Source: Vibrio hepatarius (lineage in GTDB: Bacteria; Pseudomonadota; Gammaproteobacteria; Enterobacterales; Vibrionaceae). From it: 64,000 nt of DNA. The position numbers and the translations under genes are program-made. The notes under the pieces were generated by a model. That model was given only the letters and a program-made list of their open reading frames with translations. It ran no database searches and had not been told where the DNA came from. Where the stretch lies: assembly GCF_018860525.1 (NCBI RefSeq), contig NZ_JAHKPM010000055.1:1-64000 (forward strand), in the 5' to 3' direction. Of the stretch, positions 56,692-64,000 are shown piece by piece. Each line of letters opens with the position of its first letter. Within the stretch, counting starts at the first letter, position 1.

Positions 56692-58527
56692 CTAAAATCC
56701 TGTATAGGGTGATTGATACAATTTTTCAGTTACTTTAGCCCTTTCTTCAGCATTTATATTTTTTTGAAAAACAGCCCGTATTTTTTCTAACATAGGTAGT
56801 GACTGAGCTGTATTCTGATCCGTTTCTAAAAAAAGCGCGAGTGATGTTGTGTCCATTAGTTTATCCAGAGCTTCTTGTTGTGAAATCGCCTGATGGCTTG
56901 TAGTTAGCTTAATACCTTGAGGTACTTTTCTTCCTATATTGTCATCCAGCTGACCAACAAGTTTAAAGAATCTTCGATGAACAGTCAGGTGATGATTACG
57001 TCGCATACCTTGCTCCCGAAGAGCAAACTTACGCGATTGTTCACTTGGTGAAGCATCACCAAATAAAGTATCACAAGCTTGTTTTACGTAAGTCTCTTCA
57101 TTCTGGACTGCTGAAAATAGTGAACGCATATCTCGTGCACTTGTGGCTAAAGGGCGTTTAAAAAAATTATCTAGTGTGTTGGGTAAATCTTTATTTAGCC
57201 CTGATGTCATGTACTTAGCCATAATTGAATGCTTCTGTAGATATAAAGCGTTGGCTTCTTGCTCATTGTGTTCTTCAATTGGTAAAACTAAGAGGTTGGA
57301 GGTTGAACTACCTGTATTATGTAAATACACCGATTCGCCAGTAGTGCCGGCTCCAGCCGTTGTGATTCCATCAGCATCAGCGATGTAGCTTAAGTGAAGC
57401 GCATTGTATTTTGGGAGCGCATTTGCCCCACAGATCATAAAGAGATGATCTTTAAACTCGGGCTTGCCGTGGTTTATACCATCAATAATATATTGAATAA
57501 TGATATCGTTTTTTTTATGTGCGTAGACATAGGTCATTCTTTTGATTTGAGTATGATTAACCGATTTGTCGGCAGTAATTACGCCTGTGAATTCAATAGG
57601 GCTAGTTATTTCGATAGGTGTTTGAGCATGATTTAGAGCGACTTTGTATACTGCTAGCCTTGCTTCATCAAGGCTATTTTGTTGAGTGATTTTGAGCTTC
57701 GCTAACGATTTAGCTACATCCTGAAGTGTGTTTTTTTCTCCAAGGCCAATGTGAGATATTTGCTCTCCAGTACCTCCTAAAACCTTAGTAAGTACTGCAT
57801 TTTTAGGGTTATGATCATGTTGATCGTTTGGCTGGAGCATAATGGCGTGATTTTGCTGGTCCACTCTATGGGTTGACATAATATTGTGCTTCCCCGCCGC
57901 TTTTTGTAGATCTGGAGCCATGTCAGTTAAGACGTAGATTTTTTCTTCTGCTATCAATCCTTTAGACTTTTCACCTACAATATAAGAGAAAATATTTTTT
58001 GCTGTAATGGTTGGTAGTGATTGATAGGATACGTCGCTATTATTTGGGTGGAATAGCTTCGCATCTGCTAGCGTTTTGTTGCTAACTTCTCTTTGAGGAT
58101 ATGATGCGAGACGGCGCATAATGTTAGTATCATCTGAGCCGCCAGTCTTTGTAAGGTAGCCGTAAATAGGTTTATCAGATTGCGCCAGTATAACATTGAC
58201 TTTGTTTGCTGACAGTAATCGACATAAGTCTGATAGTGGCTTTCCAAATGCACTTTTACCTTTGTTGGTGTCAGGCCAAGCGGGTGGAACATGAAAAATG
58301 ACACTGCTCCCATGGGGAAGTTTGTTTTTTTCTAATGCCATCTTAACGATATTAAGTGTTCTACCTGTATGTCCACCTCCGGTTGGTGAATAACCCACGA
58401 TAAGGCATTTCGCATTTTCAATTTGAGCTGTTTGGCGAAGAGAATCAGATATTGTTTTCTGACGGTTTGTTGTCGTTGATGGAATAGAGTTCTCTGATGC
58501 GGGGAAAAGGGGGACATTAATCAACAT
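56692..58527 (-). CDS. Putative GT-B-fold (MurG/MGDG-synthase-like) glycosyltransferase
   Basis: A 611-residue cytoplasmic-looking protein of no family I can name. Two segments resemble GT28-type enzymes. Residues 42-57 (LIVGYSPTGGGHTGRT) match the N-terminal glycine loop with GGGH. Residues 383-428, including DGITTAGAGTTGES and PIEEHNEQEANAL, match the donor-binding helix and the E/D-Q-x-x-NA end of MurG-like proteins. The middle and the C-terminal 170 residues are unlike MurG, so it is longer than usual. The gene starts 24 bp after the DUF7916 gene and ends facing the terminator at 56652. Donor and acceptor are unknown. Confidence 0.55.
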   Translation of the reverse strand: MLINVPLFPASENSIPSTTTNRQKTISDSLRQTAQIENAKCLIVGYSPTGGGHTGRTLNIVKMALEKNKLPHGSSVIFHVPPAWPDTNKGKSAFGKPLSDLCRLLSANKVNVILAQSDKPIYGYLTKTGGSDDTNIMRRLASYPQREVSNKTLADAKLFHPNNSDVSYQSLPTITAKNIFSYIVGEKSKGLIAEEKIYVLTDMAPDLQKAAGKHNIMSTHRVDQQNHAIMLQPNDQHDHNPKNAVLTKVLGGTGEQISHIGLGEKNTLQDVAKSLAKLKITQQNSLDEARLAVYKVALNHAQTPIEITSPIEFTGVITADKSVNHTQIKRMTYVYAHKKNDIIIQYIIDGINHGKPEFKDHLFMICGANALPKYNALHLSYIADADGITTAGAGTTGESVYLHNTGSSTSNLLVLPIEEHNEQEANALYLQKHSIMAKYMTSGLNKDLPNTLDNFFKRPLATSARDMRSLFSAVQNEETYVKQACDTLFGDASPSEQSRKFALREQGMRRNHHLTVHRRFFKLVGQLDDNIGRKVPQGIKLTTSHQAISQQEALDKLMDTTSLALFLETDQNTAQSLPMLEKIRAVFQKNINAEERAKVTEKLYQSPYTGF

Positions 58528-58551
58528 GTTTGTTTCCGCTATTATTAGATT

Positions 58552-59475
58552 TTATCGTAATATCGAGCGAGCCATGCGAGAATAGGTGTGGCGCACACCT
58601 CGAATTGCGATACTGTAGTTACGTATATTTTCTGGGAGTGCGATTCCGGTATAACCTGTGTCGCCAATATGATGTAAGTCAGCTCCTGCCATTTTACTCA
58701 TCAAGGCAATGCGCCTAATGGTTTCACTGTCAGCGCCTTCTTGAGACGTTCCTATCGTTGTCATAGCGAGGACATTGTGGCTGTGGGCTTTCTCTATTAA
58801 TGATGATACATAAGACTCAGACATGCCTGGTACGGTTCCTGGTGCAGGCAATAAAACTACATCTGCACCGCAGCTAGCAAACTGTGATATGTCTAGGCTG
58901 GTAACGAGTGTTTTACCACCTTCTGAAATGACGCCAGCACCATGCATTTTTCCTGCAATGATCAATATATCGTTCTTCAGCTGTGCCCTAATCTGCTTGA
59001 GTGATTCGGTAATGGCTCGATTAGAGACCCCATTACTCGGATTACCAGTAAGAACGATAAAATCGCATTCCATATTGATTAATGTATTTACATTATCGGC
59101 GGTTGCTGCTCTTCCTGAGCACATCGCCCACAGTTCATTATGTTTCTGGGCAAATTCAGGATCGACAGCTTCTAAGTTGACACCAACTGGGCGTCCTGTT
59201 AGCTGTTTCAATGTAGCAATAACACTTTTAGGATGAGTCCCTTTTGGTAGGCCTATTACATCTGGGTTGTTGACGTCAAACATATTGAGCAGGAGTAAAT
59301 CTGCTCCTTGTGAAGCAGCCAATTCAGCATTGGTTATGCCCATTAACATAGGTTGTACTTTAGAAATCGTTTCACTCAGTAGCACTCGACCTTCACTTGC
59401 TTTTATCGCATGTATCAAGTCCGACTTGGTCATATTGTTAAAGTCAGAGGCACTGCAGTCTAATAATCTTTTCAT
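58552..59475 (-). CDS. DUF7916-type TIM-barrel protein
   Basis: A 307-residue protein with a barrel-like alternation of strands and helices: GADLLLLNMFD, GRPVGVNLE, CDFIVLTGNPSNGV, ILIIAGKMHG, GADVVLLPAPGTVPG and VLAMTTIGTSQEGAD. I recognise it as the family now called DUF7916, seen in various bacteria, sometimes near sugar-uptake genes. It has no proven reaction. The many Asp/Glu and Gly-rich strand ends suggest a small-molecule or phosphate ligand. It heads a two-gene unit with the glycosyltransferase-like gene. The 280 bp upstream are AT-rich with no other gene. Confidence 0.65.
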   Translation of the reverse strand: MKRLLDCSASDFNNMTKSDLIHAIKASEGRVLLSETISKVQPMLMGITNAELAASQGADLLLLNMFDVNNPDVIGLPKGTHPKSVIATLKQLTGRPVGVNLEAVDPEFAQKHNELWAMCSGRAATADNVNTLINMECDFIVLTGNPSNGVSNRAITESLKQIRAQLKNDILIIAGKMHGAGVISEGGKTLVTSLDISQFASCGADVVLLPAPGTVPGMSESYVSSLIEKAHSHNVLAMTTIGTSQEGADSETIRRIALMSKMAGADLHHIGDTGYTGIALPENIRNYSIAIRGVRHTYSRMARSILR

Positions 59476-59755
59476 TATCGCTTCTTTAAATTTGGCGGGG
59501 GAGAGGGTGCTGACCTTTCTGTTTGGTTTTTGTTTAGTTTGTGAAAGGTCAACACAGCCTAGCTATTAACTGGTGGGTATGTTTTCAAAATTTTTGAGTC
59601 AAGAAAAGGGTAAATCTAGGATTATTTATTTCCCTTTTTAAAGGTTTTTAACAATCTAGCGTTAATTAGCATCAAGAGATTGTATGTTATCGTTAATTGG
59701 TGAGTAATATATGAAGTAATGTCCAATGTAGTAATATTATTTTTAAGGGTAGTTC

Positions 59756-60016
59756 TTAGCTTAATTGCTGAAAGACAATTTCTCTAAAGTGAGGGTTATT
59801 GATCAGTGCCGTCATTGACACTAGAGTTTCAGTTGGTATTTGTATATCACCACATAGCGTTTCGATGACAATGCACTCTCTGCGATGATCGTCATAGTTG
59901 GTTGTTTTAGCTTTTCCTTCAAAGACTTGAGCGGACTCAGTGACTAAGCGAATAGGAATTTGGTAAAGACAGGCTATTTCTATATAATCGTATTCGCTAC
60001 AGGAAATCATTTTCAA
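59756..60016 (-). CDS. rof: Rho-binding antiterminator (Rof-like)
   Basis: An 86-residue Sm-like protein. ISCSEYDYIEIACLYQIPIRL at the N-terminus resembles Rof (YaeO) of E. coli, which binds Rho and blocks its RNA-binding site to reduce termination. Its start overlaps the cupin stop by 4 bp (ATGA). It is the last gene of a three-gene unit. Confidence 0.8.
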   Translation of the reverse strand: MKMISCSEYDYIEIACLYQIPIRLVTESAQVFEGKAKTTNYDDHRRECIVIETLCGDIQIPTETLVSMTALINNPHFREIVFQQLS

Positions 60017-60327
60017 TCCTTATAAAACAGTGCCAACCAAATAGTTTCCACACTGGGTGTGGTATAAGTTACTCTGTGTTTAGTATGGGCCGGAATATTA
60101 AGGTTATCACCTGCTTTTAGCTCAATTTCTTCCCCAGTCTGGTATTGGATTTTTGCATGACCCGTTAATACTACAACCCATTCATGTTCATCCTGATCGT
60201 ACCAAAAGTCTGGTTCGGAGCATTGACCTTTAGAGACAATACGTTCTAGGCGAAATTGATGCCTACAAATCAGAGTATCAAAGACTTCGTTGGTTAAATC
60301 GTTAGGTAGCGATGACAGAATATTCAT
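60013..60327 (-). CDS. Small cupin-domain protein
   Basis: A 104-residue single-domain cupin. The two cupin motifs are DEHEWVVVLTGHAKIQ and GDNLNIPAHTKHRV, with His and Glu residues placed to hold a metal ion. I place the start at ATG 60327, four bases after the upstream stop, because the longer frame lies within the Dabb gene. No strong ribosome binding site is seen, so coupled translation is likely. The ligand is unknown. Confidence 0.78.
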   Translation of the reverse strand: MNILSSLPNDLTNEVFDTLICRHQFRLERIVSKGQCSEPDFWYDQDEHEWVVVLTGHAKIQYQTGEEIELKAGDNLNIPAHTKHRVTYTTPSVETIWLALFYKD

Positions 60328-60331
60328 AAAA

Positions 60332-60628
60332 CTAAACGGTGTAATCAAAGACGATAATATCTTCAAGGATCGGTCTGAAGATATTCTTTAATACATCATG
60401 TGCGGGGTGAGGCAAGTAGCGTTGACGACCAGCTTCATCAGAAAATGTCATCATTACGCAATGCGTATAGTGTTTATTCTTGCCTTCAGAGCTATCATTT
60501 AAGCCCCATTCGACGTACTCCACCCCATCAATAATATTGGGCATGGATAAAAAAGAGTGTTTTAATTCTTCTACCTGTGGTGGAGTGGCATCATCTTTAA
60601 ATTGAATAAGGAGAATGTGTCGTATCAT
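60332..60628 (-). CDS. Dabb-family (stress-responsive A/B barrel) protein
   Basis: A 98-residue ferredoxin-like dimeric barrel. MIRHILLIQFKDDAT at the N-terminus and the HPAHDVLKNIFRPILEDIIVFDY end match the Dabb family. I start at ATG 60628, which has AGG upstream; the frame opens 23 codons earlier without support. It is the first gene of the Dabb-cupin-rof unit. No reaction is established. Confidence 0.8.
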   Translation of the reverse strand: MIRHILLIQFKDDATPPQVEELKHSFLSMPNIIDGVEYVEWGLNDSSEGKNKHYTHCVMMTFSDEAGRQRYLPHPAHDVLKNIFRPILEDIIVFDYTV

Positions 60629-60823
60629 GCTATGGCCTATTTTTTTCTTTGGCAATTGGTTAGTAATCAATACTACAGCTTTGAAACAACAGTGCAAATT
60701 GTAATAGATGCTTTCTTGGGGTGAGTTTTAGGTACATAGGTATGTTACTTTGATTGTATACGGTATTCGAATCTTAAGAGTTCCTGATATTGGATTAAAG
60801 TAATAAACATTTTTAGGACTCTA

Positions 60824-60855
60824 TGGTCCATTGCTGTATTTGCCACAATGGACCA
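60824..60855. other. Perfect 10-bp inverted repeat near the S74 gene end
   Basis: TGGTCCATTG (60824-60833) and CAATGGACCA (60846-60855) frame a 12-base loop just past the stop of the S74 gene. Neither side has a T-run, so it is not a standard intrinsic terminator. Confidence 0.55.
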
Positions 60856-60863
60856 CCCTATAG

Positions 60864-61538
60864 TTATTGCCGTGATTCTAGTGTTTCAACCCTTGTTTTT
60901 AGTTCTTTGATAGATTCTAGTAGTACGGGAATAAAGCCGATATAATCAACTCTCAGAGTGTATGGGTCATATTGTTCAACTAGCTCCGGTAACTCAGATT
61001 GTACTTCTTGTGCTATAACACCGTATTCGTATTGGCCAGCTAAGTGGCCTTGGATGCTATCTGGACGCCAAGAGTAGCTATAGCCATTAAGGCGGCTTAG
61101 CTTATCTAAGCTATTTTGTAAGGGTTGAATATCTAGCTTTAAATTTATATCACTTATTCTAGGCATGCTATTTGTCGGAGGGATATACCCAGCAGCGATA
61201 GAATAAGTATTGGTCTCCTCATCATAAAGCATAAACTTATACCATGAACTCAAAGAGTTTTTAGCTGGTTGAGCAAGATATTGACTGCCAAATTCGGTTT
61301 TGCATTGTTGATTAACGTCAAGATAACTAGACCTTATAACCAGAAAATAGTCCCCACGATACTCTTCTCTTTCTACCCATGAACCATCAATGACGACCTG
61401 CTCTTCATTATCATTTTCTAGCCAATCCCAATGGCTTCCATCAGGTTTAGAACAGAACACATTTGACTCATCCGCGAGTGTATGACTCGATAATATGACA
61501 GAGAAACTTACACTTAATATCAAATTAAATAACTTCAC
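60864..61538 (-). CDS. Secreted protein with C-terminal S74 intramolecular chaperone domain
   Basis: A 224-residue protein with a Sec signal (about 1-22). Residues 23-125 are a small unknown domain with Cys29 and Cys79. From 129 on it matches the S74 (endosialidase-type) self-cleaving chaperone of phage tail fibres: SDINLKLDIQPL, GYSYSWRPD, YGVIAQEVQSELPELV, LRVDYIGFIPVLLESIKEL, then a short coiled coil. The cleavage Ser129 and the Lys134 five residues later keep the catalytic pair. A stand-alone secreted form in a non-phage setting is unusual. It follows the YD-repeat gene. Confidence 0.75.
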   Translation of the reverse strand: MKLFNLILSVSFSVILSSHTLADESNVFCSKPDGSHWDWLENDNEEQVVIDGSWVEREEYRGDYFLVIRSSYLDVNQQCKTEFGSQYLAQPAKNSLSSWYKFMLYDEETNTYSIAAGYIPPTNSMPRISDINLKLDIQPLQNSLDKLSRLNGYSYSWRPDSIQGHLAGQYEYGVIAQEVQSELPELVEQYDPYTLRVDYIGFIPVLLESIKELKTRVETLESRQ

Positions 61539-61691
61539 TACTTCCTCTCAATATCAATACAAAAAGCATGGGTATTGTATTGATGCTGGCGACAAATGCA
61601 ACTGATTGCATTTTTTAATGCATGGTTTTGCAACTTTTATAGTTGTATGGTGTTTTTTGAGGGATGGATTGGGTAGCAAACTCAAATATAA

Positions 61692-61715
61692 TGAGGCGAG
61701 TAGTGACTCGCCTCA
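61692..61715 (-). terminator. Terminator after the YD-repeat gene
   Basis: TGAGGCGAGT pairs perfectly with ACTCGCCTCA around a 4-base loop. In the minus direction TTATATTT follows. A further short hairpin with a T-run on the plus side (61594-61616) has no plus-strand gene before it. Confidence 0.75.
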
Positions 61716-61726
61716 GTAACTTAAAT

Positions 61727-62671
61727 TTATTGATTTTTCATTTCGTAGCGGACTTGTTTACTGAAATAAGCTGATGAAATAGTCAGCTGTAAACTATCTG
61801 CTAAGTTATCATTATCGTCATTTTGATATTGATAGCTGTAAGTGGTCCCAACACCGCCGACAGTTTGCTTGAGCGTTTCAATAGGTTTAAAGGTAAGGCC
61901 AAAGAAATCCATATCAACTTTCCATTCTTTAACAGGATCTGAGTAGTAAGGGCCGTATATAGAAGCGTCGTCAAGATATGTCATTTCTATGGTTTTACTT
62001 CCCTGAGCAAAAAGGTTTTGGGTTGCTGTTTGAATTTCACCATTGGGGTAGTATTGGAACGATAGGGTACTTGTTTCCGTCGGAGTTGATAGTTTTATCT
62101 CTTGTATTTGTTGTAACTTTCCGTCGCTATGATAGGTGTAGTTGAAGTTTTTGACCGACATATCTTCACCAGACTGAGGCGTCTGTACGCGTTGGGTGAG
62201 TTTATTGTTCTCGTCATAGACATATTGGATGCTATAGGTCGCTATTGGTGTGCCGTTTAGATCGGCTGCCTCTTGGTGAAAAACTTGCTTAGATTCTAAA
62301 GTGACCTGGCCTTGTTCATTGTAGCTATATAAAGAAATAAAGTTTTCTTTGGTATGCCTAATGTAGCTATTAATTTCACCGTGTTTCATTAAAGCACGAG
62401 CTGAAGCTAACAAGCCGTCGCTGTTGTAGGCGTAATTAAGGGTACTGTCAGCGTAATCACGCTGTGTTACTTGGCCCAAATCATTATAAAGATAGGAGGC
62501 CGCAATGGTAGTTTGGTTATTATCTGTTTTTGAGATTTGAGTGATACGAGATGTATTCGTTTGAACAGATCCTAGGTCAGCATAATCTTCAAATACTGCA
62601 TAGTGTTGATACGAATGAGCGTTAAATGCAGCAAGAAGAGCTAGGGTTGTTAAGCTTGTTTTTATAGTCAT
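61727..62671 (-). CDS. Secreted YD-repeat protein (small Rhs-like)
   Basis: A 314-residue protein with a Sec signal (about 1-20, AAFNAHSYQ). The mature part has degenerate YD-type repeats: YLYNDLGQVTQRDYAD, YAYNSDGLLASA, YSYNEQGQVTLES, YVYDENNKLTQRV, YTYHSDGKLQQI and FQYYPNGEIQTA. These are the sugar-binding or shell repeats of Rhs/teneurin proteins. No toxin domain or core signature is seen, so it is a stand-alone secreted repeat protein. It lies upstream of the S74 gene with a terminator between. Confidence 0.75.
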   Translation of the reverse strand: MTIKTSLTTLALLAAFNAHSYQHYAVFEDYADLGSVQTNTSRITQISKTDNNQTTIAASYLYNDLGQVTQRDYADSTLNYAYNSDGLLASARALMKHGEINSYIRHTKENFISLYSYNEQGQVTLESKQVFHQEAADLNGTPIATYSIQYVYDENNKLTQRVQTPQSGEDMSVKNFNYTYHSDGKLQQIQEIKLSTPTETSTLSFQYYPNGEIQTATQNLFAQGSKTIEMTYLDDASIYGPYYSDPVKEWKVDMDFFGLTFKPIETLKQTVGGVGTTYSYQYQNDDNDNLADSLQLTISSAYFSKQVRYEMKNQ

Positions 62672-63041
62672 AGTTTAAAGCCTGTTAGTTATTATTTTTG
62701 TTATTGATGAAGAACTATTCATTCTTCATCATTTGCCTTTTCAATAGAGAAATTGAAAAGATATATGAAACTAACAGCTTATATTCATGGTGTTAATACC
62801 TAGAATTGATATGTGCTTGGTTTAATATTAACAAAATGTTTCTGAAAGAAGCTGAGCCAAGCTTAGATATACTGCTAGGTGGAGTTGCAAAAGCTGTCGC
62901 GCTTAACCACTATTCATTGCTAAAAATTGCTGGCGAAGCTGTTTTAGTGCTGAGTTTTAACAAATATTTCAACCTAAATTGATCATTCAGATCAATAGTT
63001 AAACTCATTTCTAATTCTTAATTACAGGGGGTAAGCCTATC
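62672..63041. promoter_or_regulatory. Divergent region with two inverted repeats
   Basis: These 370 bases separate the YD-repeat gene from the winged-helix gene. CTTTTCAAT/ATTGAAAAG (62737-62745 with 62752-62760) is a 9-bp palindrome close to the YD-repeat gene start. TTGATC/GATCAA (62979-62984 with 62990-62995) lies about 50 bp before the winged-helix gene. Its FNR-like half-sites are spaced wrongly for FNR. No supported gene is present. Confidence 0.4.
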
Positions 63042-63335
63042 ATGTCGTTTTTATGCCAAAATACACCAATAAACGAGGCTCTTATAACTGCTGCGCGTAA
63101 TTGTCCTCACCAGGTAGTGCGAGTGAAGCCAACCAAAACACAGTTAAAAGTGCTCGATGCGATCAAAAATGGTGAGAGTGTGACAGCATCACAGATGACG
63201 GAGCGCTGTGATATCTCACAGAGCTTCACCAGTACGTTACTAAAAGGGCTTGCTGAAAAAGGCTATCTCACAAGGAAAGTGGATAGCCGAGCATTTGGAG
63301 GGGTCGAGTTTATATACAGTCGTATGGGCTTTTAG
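63042..63335 (+). CDS. Small winged-helix DNA-binding protein
   Basis: A 97-residue protein. Residues 30-95 read as a MarR-like winged helix: TKTQLKVLDAIKNGESVTAS, QMTERCDISQSFTSTLLKGL as helix-turn-helix, then KGYLTRKVDSRAFGGVEF as the wing. The start is preceded by AGGGGGTAAGCCTATC. It may regulate the divergent YD-repeat gene or itself through the palindromes upstream; this is inferred. Confidence 0.7.
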   Translation: MSFLCQNTPINEALITAARNCPHQVVRVKPTKTQLKVLDAIKNGESVTASQMTERCDISQSFTSTLLKGLAEKGYLTRKVDSRAFGGVEFIYSRMGF

Positions 63336-63407
63336 TCCCAGTTTTAGTTGTATATTTAGAAGAGCTGCGTGGTTGGTTTGGTATCTCTATTTATCCTTTC
63401 CTGTGTT

Positions 63408-63435
63408 GATTAGTGATTAGTGATTAGTGATTAGT
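63408..63435. repeat. 7-bp tandem repeat, four exact copies
   Basis: GATTAGT is repeated four times without change and ends about 25 bp before the start of the DUF2971 gene. In this position slippage could change promoter or leader spacing. Confidence 0.9.
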
Positions 63436-63460
63436 GGGATAGTTCTGTTAAGGATATGAT

Positions 63461-64000
63461 ATGGGAAAAGTTGGTAGGAAGATAAAGATGAAAAAGGTTC
63501 GACGTTCGCTAAGGGATGATATGAATATCGCCGATAAACTGCCTCCTTTATATAAGTATCTTTGTGTGGAAGGGGCTCATTTAACTTTAGGTAATCGAAC
63601 TTTCAAGTTTGCAAAGCCTTCTGATTTTAATGATTTGGAAGATCTCACAGTTAAAAGTGTTTTTGAAGGTGATCTTGAAGCTGAGTTGTCTAAAATGCCG
63701 GTTATTATACCGGAATTTATACTAAATAACTTGAATAGCCCTATAACTTGCTCTTCTACAATGAAAGAAAAACTCACAGAATTACAATCTATGTTGAAGC
63801 TATGTCCAGAGTTGCTGGATGAAATTAAAGGTTCACCGCCGGACAAAAGGGGAGCTGAAGCATCTAAGAAAATTGCAGAAGATTTCATTAATGAATTGAA
63901 TGAATCAATGCAAGACTACAGAGTGTTTTGTGTTACGACCAATCTCAATTCAGATTATATGTGGCAGAACTATGCTGAAGATCATAAAGGAATCGCTTTA
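63461..64000 (+). CDS. DUF2971 protein, 3' end outside the window
   Basis: An open frame runs from ATG 63461 (AAGGATATGAT upstream) to the window edge, 180 codons with no stop. LPPLYKYLCVEGAH, FKFAKPSDFNDLED, and near the visible end YRVFCVTTNLNSDYMW with YAEDHKGIAL match DUF2971. That family is scattered across bacteria, often in accessory islands, and has no settled function. ATG 63488 is a possible shorter start. Only the N-terminal part can be judged. Confidence 0.75.
   Translation, partial: MGKVGRKIKMKKVRRSLRDDMNIADKLPPLYKYLCVEGAHLTLGNRTFKFAKPSDFNDLEDLTVKSVFEGDLEAELSKMPVIIPEFILNNLNSPITCSSTMKEKLTELQSMLKLCPELLDEIKGSPPDKRGAEASKKIAEDFINELNESMQDYRVFCVTTNLNSDYMWQNYAEDHKGIAL

Noticed and set aside
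61594-61616. Plus-oriented terminator hairpin as the end of a small RNA
   Set aside because: The stem is only 7 bp and no plus-strand promoter or gene was seen before it.
62836-62982. 48-codon frame upstream of the winged-helix gene
   Set aside because: It has no ribosome binding site, no recognisable family and overlaps a palindrome; it could be chance.
62979-62995. FNR-like site TTGAT...ATCAA
   Set aside because: The half-sites are separated by 7 bases, not 4, so it does not fit an FNR box.

Overview
The window reads as chromosomal DNA of a marine gammaproteobacterium, most likely Vibrio or a close relative. The reasons are the trp operon order with a fused trpCF and a trpL leader of the Vibrio type, the trxB-cydD-cydC block, the ycjX-ycjF-tyrR block, DUF3392 and DUF2947 proteins as found in Vibrionaceae, and an H-NOX/hybrid-kinase pair. 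Base composition is moderately AT-rich, gene density is high, and there are many intrinsic terminators. I see no rRNA, tRNA or CRISPR array. No intact insertion sequence is present.

Layout. Positions 1-218 hold the end of a 96-bp repeat fused to the first 34 or so codons of a phage-type integrase. From 429 to 7519 (minus strand) lies a complete trpL-E-G-D-CF-B-A operon with its TrpR operator, sigma-70 promoter, leader peptide, attenuator and final terminator. Divergent from it run rnm (yciV), yciO and rluB (7535-10367). Next come cydC, cydD and trxB (10450-15025, minus), followed by a TauD-type dioxygenase, a lipase-chaperone-like membrane protein paired with an SGNH-hydrolase lipoprotein, and a large M16 peptidase lipoprotein. 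Region 21.1-31.2 kb carries DUF2797, SanA-like, DUF3392, malic enzyme, an HrpB-like helicase, an outer-membrane barrel, aspC and an HD-GYP phosphodiesterase. Region 31.4-47 kb carries a MocR regulator, asnS, queD, a membrane-anchored protein with a 15-residue repeat, tyrP, sdaA/sdaC, a CoA-Nudix hydrolase, H-NOX with its kinase, pabB and fumarase. Region 47.1-53.2 kb carries ycjX-ycjF, tyrR, a RimJ-like acetyltransferase, an HD nucleotidase-like protein and DUF2947.

The part from about 53.3 kb to the end looks more accessory. It holds a decayed fragment resembling the C-terminal half of a eukaryotic-type RhoGAP domain beside a large imperfect inverted repeat, and a lipoprotein oligopeptidase B. 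It then has a probable iota-class carbonic anhydrase and a two-gene unit of a DUF7916 barrel protein with a GT-B-like glycosyltransferase. A small Dabb-cupin-Rof operon follows, then a secreted protein with an S74 self-cleaving chaperone domain next to a YD-repeat protein, a winged-helix protein and a truncated DUF2971 gene.

How the genes work together: aromatic metabolism recurs. The trp operon and pabB both draw on chorismate, tyrP imports tyrosine, tyrR regulates aromatic genes, and aspC can transaminate aromatic keto acids. sdaC and sdaA import and deaminate serine. cydDC with trxB handle thiol export and redox balance. The best candidates for something undescribed are the DUF7916-glycosyltransferase pair, the SGNH/chaperone-like pair, the S74/YD-repeat pair, the repeat-integrase junction, the RhoGAP-like remnant and a possible aromatic-rich leader peptide in front of tyrP.
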